Positions 32,201 to 37,056 of a DNA stretch of 37,056 nt are shown piece after piece. Under the pieces are notes generated by a model. It had not been told where the DNA came from. It worked only from the letters and a program-made list of their open reading frames with translations, and ran no database searches. Source of the stretch: Variovorax sp. Root411 (GTDB lineage: Bacteria; Pseudomonadota; Gammaproteobacteria; Burkholderiales; Burkholderiaceae_C). Made by a program: the position numbers and the translations under genes. Each line of letters starts with the position of its first letter. The stretch's first letter is position 1. The stretch is taken from the NCBI RefSeq assembly GCF_001425205.1, contig NZ_LMDW01000020.1, positions 1-37,056 of the forward strand, given 5' to 3'.

Positions 32201-32610
32201 CGCGTTGCTCCGACCAGCTTGAATACCGGCAACGAAATTTGCTCATTCAGCGCCATGAACGTGACCTCCACCGGATCGTCAAGTTCCAGCAACGCAGGGT
32301 CAGGGGGTGTTCCAACAATATTGGTCAGCATCTTCGGCCCTTCGTCCAGCTTCACCACGGCGATGGTGTAAGGCGGTTCGAAACCCGGCGCGGGCAGGTG
32401 CGAGATGATGTAGCTGTGGAGCGACCCGCGTCCGCTGGCGCGAATCACTTCGACCTCCCGGGACGCGCAATCTGGGCAGAAGGGACGCGGAGGGAAGTAG
32501 GTGTGGCCGCAGTCCCGGCACGTTTGCAAGCGAAGTTCACCGAGGCGCGTGCCATCCCAGAAGTGGGCGGTCTCGGGCGTGGGCACGGGCAGGGGGCGGC
32601 CAGCGTTCAT
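32197..32610 (-). CDS. Zn-ribbon OB-fold (DUF35) protein (137 aa)
   Basis: A rubredoxin-like Zn ribbon with Cys31, Cys34, Cys45 and Cys48 (C-R-D-C-G, then C-P-D-C) is followed by an OB-fold domain (residues 55-137) with G-R-G-S-L-H-S-Y-I-I-S-H and F-E-P-P-Y-T-I-A-V-V-K-L-D-E-G. Such proteins bind and support SCP-x thiolases, or act with MaoC hydratases as in the ChsH2/Ltp2 complex. The overlap with the thiolase gene and the adjacent MaoC gene agree with this. Confidence 0.9.
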   Translation of the reverse strand: MNAGRPLPVPTPETAHFWDGTRLGELRLQTCRDCGHTYFPPRPFCPDCASREVEVIRASGRGSLHSYIISHLPAPGFEPPYTIAVVKLDEGPKMLTNIVGTPPDPALLELDDPVEVTFMALNEQISLPVFKLVGATR

Positions 32611-32622
32611 TGCGGTACCCTG

Positions 32623-33084
32623 TCAGGCCGGCTTGCCGGCCATCAGCAGGGCCTGGTCGTAGGTCAGCACCGTTTCGCCGCGCTGATTCTTGGTGGTGAT
32701 GGTCATGGCCACCACGCCACGGCCTGGCTTGTTGGATTCGCGCGTGCTCGTCACCGTTGCAGTTGTGAGAACGGTGTCGCCGAATCGAACCGGGCTGGAG
32801 AAGCGCACATTGTCCATGCCGAGGAAGCCGATGGTCGTTCCTTCGAACATGCCGGTCTGGTTCATCTGACCGGAAGTCACGGCGAGCGTAAGCAGACCAT
32901 GGCCGATGCGCACGCCGAACATTCCTTTCTCGGCGTAGACTTGATTTACGTGGACCGGGTTGAAGTCGCCGGACAGGCCAGCAAACAGGTTGACGTCACC
33001 GCTTTCGATCGTGCGGCCCGATGTTTCAATGACTTCGCCGACTTCGAATTCATGCCAATACTTTGCATTACGTGACTTGCTCAT
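32623..33084 (-). CDS. MaoC-family enoyl-CoA hydratase (153 aa)
   Basis: The single hot-dog domain has the hydratase-2 motif with Asp40 and His45 (S-G-D-F-N-P-V-H-V) and G-H-G-L-L-T downstream. It is expected to add water to an enoyl-CoA in the cytosol. GGAG is six bases before the ATG. It lies 12 bp upstream of the DUF35 gene and 40 bp after the CoA-transferase-family gene. No acyl-CoA dehydrogenase is in the operon to make its enoyl substrate. Confidence 0.9.
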   Translation of the reverse strand: MSKSRNAKYWHEFEVGEVIETSGRTIESGDVNLFAGLSGDFNPVHVNQVYAEKGMFGVRIGHGLLTLAVTSGQMNQTGMFEGTTIGFLGMDNVRFSSPVRFGDTVLTTATVTSTRESNKPGRGVVAMTITTKNQRGETVLTYDQALLMAGKPA

Positions 33085-33124
33085 GGGAGTCTCCAGGTTG
33101 AACTAAAGGAAATGAAGCAGGCAG

Positions 33125-34207
33125 TCAGCCTGCGACTTCGGACGCCATCGCTCGTGCGATTGGCAGCGGCTCGCGCACACCGGCGCGCGCCTGCGTAGGA
33201 TCATGAGAAAAGCGCGGCACGGGGGCGGCTTGTAAAACACCATCCACATTGACGAAGGAACTGCGGGCTGCCAAGTGTGGGTGCCTTGGGGCCTCCGAAA
33301 TGCTGAGTACCGGCGATACGCAGTGGTCGCCCTGCTCGAGCAACGCCGTCCACTCGTCGCGCGTGCGGGTCTTGAAGATTTTTTCGAACGTGGCGCGCAA
33401 GGCGGGCCAATGTGAAGGCTCGTCACGTGGGGGCGGCGGCACCATCCCGACGGCCTCGCATAAACGGACATAGAAGGGCTCTTCAAGCGGTCCGACTGAC
33501 AGGTGCTTGCCGTCGGCGCATTCGTAGATGCGGTAGTGCGGCAGACCGCCGTCGAAGACATTCGATTCACGCACTTCGGCCCATTTACCTTCGGCGAGCT
33601 GCTCATGGATTCCGGTCATCAGCGAGATGACGCCATCGCACATCGCGGCGTCGACGACCTGACCTTTTCCGGTGCGACGTGCAGCCAGAAGGGCGGCCAG
33701 CATCCCCGACAGCAGAAACATGGACCCGCCGGCGAAGTCTCCGATGAGATTGAGCGGAAGCACAGGACGTTCGCGCGGTCCGATGGCGGCGAGCGCACCC
33801 GTGATCGCAATGAAGTTGACGTCATGTCCGGCGGTAGTTTTCAGCGGACCGGTTTGACCCCAGCCGGTGACCCGCCCATAAACCAGGCGCGGGTTATCTT
33901 CCAGCAGAACCTCGGGGCTCAGGCCAAGCCGCTCCATGGTGCCGGGGCGGAACCCCTCGATCAGCGCATCCGCGCTGCGAAGCAATTTGCGCACGAAAGC
34001 GACGTCGCCCGGTTTCTTCAGGTCGGCCGTATACCGCTGGGCTCGGCCGCGCTGCGAGATCGCAGTGGCCGGTGCTGGTAGAGCGTCAGGCCGTTCTATG
34101 CGGATTACTGTTGCCCCCATGTCGGCGAGAAGCATGGCTGCATACGGGGCAGGGCCAAGTCCGGCGAATTCGACAACCGTGAGATCACTCAAAGGACCTG
34201 AAGTCAT
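33125..34207 (-). CDS. CaiB/BaiF-family protein, alpha-methylacyl-CoA racemase-like (360 aa)
   Basis: The N-terminal L-T-V-V-E-F-A-G-L-G-P-A-P-Y-A-A-M-L-L-A-D-M-G-A is diagnostic for the family. His128 and Asp157 (A-G-H-D-V-N-F and I-G-D-F-A-G-G-S) match the catalytic His/Asp pair of alpha-methylacyl-CoA racemase (His126/Asp156 in the mycobacterial enzyme), favouring racemase over CoA-transferase. This suggests a 2-methyl-branched acyl-CoA intermediate. The start at 34207 overlaps the ligase stop by four bases. Confidence 0.9.
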   Translation of the reverse strand: MTSGPLSDLTVVEFAGLGPAPYAAMLLADMGATVIRIERPDALPAPATAISQRGRAQRYTADLKKPGDVAFVRKLLRSADALIEGFRPGTMERLGLSPEVLLEDNPRLVYGRVTGWGQTGPLKTTAGHDVNFIAITGALAAIGPRERPVLPLNLIGDFAGGSMFLLSGMLAALLAARRTGKGQVVDAAMCDGVISLMTGIHEQLAEGKWAEVRESNVFDGGLPHYRIYECADGKHLSVGPLEEPFYVRLCEAVGMVPPPPRDEPSHWPALRATFEKIFKTRTRDEWTALLEQGDHCVSPVLSISEAPRHPHLAARSSFVNVDGVLQAAPVPRFSHDPTQARAGVREPLPIARAMASEVAG

Positions 34208-35763
34208 GAAGCTTCGCTCCATTCAAGCAGCGCTCGCCGATCAAGCTTGCCGGTCAGGCCAGTGGGTAGGGCATCCAGAAAGTGAAATACTTTCGGCACT
34301 TTGTGGCCGCTCATTTGCCGAACTTCTTTCAGATACGACTTCAGATCGTCCGACGTCAATTCGACACTCTTCGCAACGACGAACGCCTCGATGCGTTGAC
34401 CGAACTTGGCGTCAGTGCGGCCTACGACGGCGCATCCCGAGACTCCTTCATGGGTCAAGATCTCCGACTCGATTTCTTCCGCATGGACCTTGATACCACC
34501 GGTATTGATGACGTTGTCGGCGCGACCGTTAACCCACACGTAACCGTCCTCGTCGACATGACCCAGGTCACCACTGCGCCACCAGCCATCGACAAATTTC
34601 TTCGCACTCAAGGCTGGGTCGCGCCAGTAGCCGAGCGCTACCGAGGACCCAGTAACGACAAGCTCTCCCCGCTGACCAAGCGGCAGCACATCGTCGATCG
34701 AACCGTCGGGGTCGACGATGCGCACGTCGGCACCCACGGTCGGCAGGCCGGTCGATCCGATCTTGCGGCCGTCCACCATATCCTCTGTGGTGACCGTGAT
34801 CGCGCATCCATTGCCTGACTCGCCGGCCATGTAAATTGCGGCGATGCTTGGGCAAAAGCGCGCTTTGATACGTGAGACGTCGTCGGCGGTGGGTAGCTCG
34901 CCCCCGACGCAGGCCAGTCGCACGCTCGTGAAATCGCGCTCCGCCGTCGCTGCATCGAACACCATGCGCCACATGGTGGGCACCATATTCAGGATCGTGA
35001 CGCGCTCACGCTCGGCTAAATTGACGACATGGGCGGGTTCAAAGCGGCGGACGAGCAGGAGGCGGGATCTTCCTGCCAACGCCGGCAGCACGAACATCAC
35101 CCAGCCGGCGAACGACGGATTCATGGGGATCATGATGGTGTCGTGCCTGTTGATTCCCGCCAGCATCACTTGGCCTGAAAGAGCACAGGCCAACAGCGAA
35201 GCCTGACTTTGCACAACACCCTTGGGCTGGCCAGTGCTGCCCGATGACAGAATGATGGCCGCCACCGATGCTGCGTCTGGGCGCTCGCGTCCAAAGTCGA
35301 GCGGCGCGGCGGCTTGGATGAATGCTTCCCAACTTTTGGCTTCGTCGTCCATTGCAAGGGTGCGGATGGGTAGCCCCGTTTCCTGCACGGCTGCATTGAC
35401 GACCGACGTGAATTCCACATCGTGCACGATCAGCTTGGCGCCCAGCCATTGGAGTGCCTCGGCGATTTGCGCTACCGAGTTGTTGCGTGTGTGCAGATTG
35501 GCGGCCACGTAGCCGCCAACGAGCGTACCGAACCACGCAACTGCGTGTGACGCCGAACCCAGACATAAATATGCGACAACTTCGCCGGGCGCCAGTGAGG
35601 CGCTGCGCAACGCAGAGGCGTACCGCAGCGAATGATTCAGGGCTTGCTCGCCGGTGTAACTTGCACCCTGGTCGTCCGCGAACAGAGTCTGCCGACCCTT
35701 CCACAGACAGTTGCGCACGTACAGGTCAGCGATCGAATCGCACTTTGCGAAGCGGGTGGTCAT
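34204..35763 (-). CDS. AMP-forming acyl-CoA ligase (519 aa)
   Basis: The ANL superfamily motifs are complete: P-loop S-S-G-S-T-G-Q-P-K-G at 173-182, Y-M-A-G-E-S-G-N-G near 310, W-W-R-S-G-D-L-G near 393, the hinge G-R-A-D-N-V-I-N-T-G-G, and the catalytic Lys in T-G-K-L-D-R-R near the C-terminus. It activates a carboxylic acid with ATP and CoA, committing it to the following enzymes. GGAG is seven bases before the ATG. It is the first intact gene of the CoA operon. Confidence 0.95.
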   Translation of the reverse strand: MTTRFAKCDSIADLYVRNCLWKGRQTLFADDQGASYTGEQALNHSLRYASALRSASLAPGEVVAYLCLGSASHAVAWFGTLVGGYVAANLHTRNNSVAQIAEALQWLGAKLIVHDVEFTSVVNAAVQETGLPIRTLAMDDEAKSWEAFIQAAAPLDFGRERPDAASVAAIILSSGSTGQPKGVVQSQASLLACALSGQVMLAGINRHDTIMIPMNPSFAGWVMFVLPALAGRSRLLLVRRFEPAHVVNLAERERVTILNMVPTMWRMVFDAATAERDFTSVRLACVGGELPTADDVSRIKARFCPSIAAIYMAGESGNGCAITVTTEDMVDGRKIGSTGLPTVGADVRIVDPDGSIDDVLPLGQRGELVVTGSSVALGYWRDPALSAKKFVDGWWRSGDLGHVDEDGYVWVNGRADNVINTGGIKVHAEEIESEILTHEGVSGCAVVGRTDAKFGQRIEAFVVAKSVELTSDDLKSYLKEVRQMSGHKVPKVFHFLDALPTGLTGKLDRRALLEWSEAS

Positions 35764-36115
35764 GAATGTCTCCTGGCGAAATGTTGCTTGTGCTCATTGA
35801 ACAAACCGAGTGAAGGTACCGACAGGTTCGCGGTCTGTTTGAAGCTGGTTCTCGCAAGGCCGCCGGCGCGGCGCGCTGTTTCGGGTCATCGAGCATTGCC
35901 AGCATTCGCTGCTCGAGACGCTGCTTTGCGTTGCCCTCAACCACATGGACTTTCCACGGCTGGAGATTGGCCCCCGAGGGTGAACGCGCAGCGAGGCGCA
36001 GGATGTGCTCAAGGGTTTCGCGAGCCACCGGGCGCGGCAGAAAGGCACGAACCGCGTGGCGTTCGGTGATCAGCTTCTCGAGTGATGCAGCGAAGGAGTC
36101 TGTTTGCATGTCCAT
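35726..36115 (-). pseudogene. truncated nitroreductase-family protein
   Basis: The first about 75 residues are typical of nitroreductases: I-T-E-R-H-A-V-R-A-F (FMN phosphate-binding), then L-R-L-A-A-R-S-P-S-G-A-N-L-Q-P-W-K-V. After L-D-D-P-K-Q the sequence turns unrelated and the frame ends inside the ligase gene. About 140 residues with the rest of the FMN site are missing, with only about 120 bp before the ligase start, so a deletion has occurred. It is nevertheless the first reading frame behind operator D, and its translation may affect the ligase gene. Confidence 0.75.
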
Positions 36116-36177
36116 ATTCCAGCGAGTAGAGGGGCCCTGTCATTTCGTCACAGTACTTCTGGGCTCTCGTTGGTCAA

Positions 36178-36220
36178 AGTGTAGATAGACTTATTTGGAG
36201 TGTCAATAGGGCTATCTATT
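36178..36220 (-). promoter_or_regulatory. operator D with promoter of the CoA operon
   Basis: Two elements, ATAGACTTAT (36185-36194) and the perfect inverted ATAG-GG-CTAT (36206-36215), are 21 bp apart. On the minus strand a -35 TTGACA (complement of 36201-36206) and -10 TACACT (complement of 36178-36183) are separated by 17 bp. Position and geometry relative to the promoter are the same as in operator A. The operon begins about 60 bp downstream. Confidence 0.75.
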
Positions 36221-36385
36221 TGGCGATGTGGCGCCTGAGAGGTGTTCGGGAACAAGAAGAGGTGAAAGCGCCTCGTGAAGCTGCGTGTTGATGACTTCGT
36301 TTCGTCGATATGGAGAGAGTCTTGAGGCGGTCGACAGAAGGCGATTTGCGGGATGCGGCTGGATGAACTGTTGGCTCCTCTGGAG

Positions 36386-36545
36386 GTGACTCAGTGAAGC
36401 GCGGACAAAACTTGATCTACCCGGAGGTAGTTGATGTCTCAGTACGAGGATCGGATTCGAGCTGTACGTCAAGGCGGACAAACCGCGGCAAAGGCGACCA
36501 GTTGGGGGGCCGACCAAGAATGCCTTAAGGGCTGGAACGGCCCGA
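36386..36545 (+). mobile_element. relic of an IS3-family-like OrfA
   Basis: Behind a GGAGG, an ATG at 36434 opens M-S-Q-Y-E-D-R-I-R-A-V, the usual start of an IS3-type OrfA. After one frame change the conserved L-Y-V-K and then G-G-P-T-K-N-A-L segments follow. The 40 bp before the ATG (G-C-G-G-A-C-A-A-A-A-C-T-T-G type) look like an IS end. The gene is disrupted by frameshifts and no OrfB is recognisable, so the element is inactive. Confidence 0.5.
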
Positions 36546-36942
36546 GCTCGCTAGTTCCACGAGACAGCTTTCGCTTGGGGAAGGTGACGGGGCGTTTCGG
36601 AGTGGGAAGCTGTTGAGCGCCCGGTTTTATGCCGATCACGTGCCAGCGCAAGCGTCCGGGCTTGCGGACACCGCCGTGCGCGGTGCTGCCGCTGTGTTGG
36701 CCGTCAAGCGCGAATGCTCCACGCTCCGCTTGGGATGTTCTGACGGACATCCAATGGAGGGGAGAGTCCCGCCGCAGTGCGTTTGCCGTGGAACGATTAC
36801 GGAGGTCTGCGAGGTCTCACCCATAGGGCGAATCCGTCGTTCGTTGTTGGGCGACCGAAGCCTCTGGTCGACTGTGTGGCAACGTGCTTCCTCGGCGTCC
36901 CGCTTCGTTGCGACTGCCGACCCGATACTGGCAGATTTCTGA
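36546..36942. other. stretch without a supportable gene
   Basis: Open frames here have low-complexity Arg/Ser-rich products and no ribosome sites. The stretch may include degraded remainder of the IS3-like element. No inverted repeat marking its far end was found. Confidence 0.4.
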
Positions 36943-37056
36943 TCAAGCGTTCTTGAAGTCCGGTGCGCGCTTGTTGAGGAAGGCGTCCATGCCTTCCTTC
37001 TGGTCGGCCGTGGCGAACAGCGCGTGGAACAGCCGGCGCTCGAACATCACGCCGTC
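36943..37056 (-). CDS. C-terminus of an enoyl-CoA hydratase/isomerase (partial)
   Basis: The last 37 residues read D-G-V-M-F-E-R-R-L-F-H-A-L-F-A-T, then DQKEGMDAFLNKRAPDFKNA and stop. This is the characteristic C-terminus of crotonase-family enoyl-CoA hydratases (E-G-M-x-A-F-x-x-K-R-x-P-x-F). The rest lies beyond the window. It is not behind operator D and is separated from the CoA operon by an IS relic, so its link to the pathway is open. Confidence 0.85.
   Translation of the reverse strand, partial: DGVMFERRLFHALFATADQKEGMDAFLNKRAPDFKNA

Overview
The window looks like chromosome from a GC-rich beta-proteobacterium of the order Burkholderiales (Comamonadaceae or Alcaligenaceae type). The basis is the protein style: several Bug/TctC-family binding proteins, a fused LivM-LivG protein, CaiB and MaoC catabolic genes, and a beta-proteobacterial Fpr. 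No rRNA, tRNA or CRISPR array is visible. All assignments come from reading translations and motifs; no database search was run.

Region 1 (1 to about 7,420) is a decayed accessory zone. It holds a broken P4-type integrase with nearby 12-bp tandem repeats and a strong terminator, and a few small intact stress-type genes: DUF3606, a GAF-domain protein, a glycine-zipper protein, two paralogous small proteins and two small membrane proteins. It also holds scattered remains of a Ku/LigD end-joining locus (about 2,121-2,268 and 6,412-6,842), a fragment of a Bug binding protein, and the C-terminal end of a DDE transposase.

Region 2 (7,685-16,185, all on the minus strand) is a compact ten-gene operon. 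In transcription order it encodes a GntR/HutC regulator, a flavoprotein resembling APS-reductase alpha, a 2[4Fe-4S] ferredoxin resembling APS-reductase beta, a HEAT-repeat protein, a seven-iron ferredoxin, and a SsuABC/TauABC-like importer whose binding protein carries a C-terminal extension. It ends with a DUF971 protein and ferredoxin-NADP reductase. The layout suggests a self-contained unit of substrate import, Fe-S maturation, electron supply and flavoenzyme. The substrate is unknown, and I do not recognise a described pathway with this gene set.

Region 3 (16,856-36,220) is a catabolic island controlled, I propose, by one TetR regulator (28,691-29,389). The plus-strand arm (16,949-22,547) has two Bug proteins, a gamma-resorcylate-decarboxylase-like amidohydrolase, a class II aldolase/adducin protein, a D-2-hydroxyacid dehydrogenase and an SDR. 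A minus-strand HAAT transporter (LivH, LivM-LivG, LivF) diverges from a tandem pair of near-duplicate binding proteins. A minus-strand CoA operon (29,396-36,115) encodes an acyl-CoA ligase, an alpha-methylacyl-CoA racemase-like protein, a MaoC hydratase, a DUF35 protein, an SCP-x-type thiolase and a CocE-type hydrolase, behind a truncated nitroreductase.

Four promoters of this island (near 16.87, 26.18, 28.66 and 36.20 kb) carry the same composite element: two imperfect ATAG-NN-CTAT palindromes exactly 21 bp apart overlapping the promoter. This links the transport, decarboxylation and CoA arms into one regulon for an uptake and degradation pathway, probably of an aromatic or alicyclic carboxylic acid.

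The right edge (36,221-37,056) has an IS3-like OrfA relic and the C-terminus of an enoyl-CoA hydratase.
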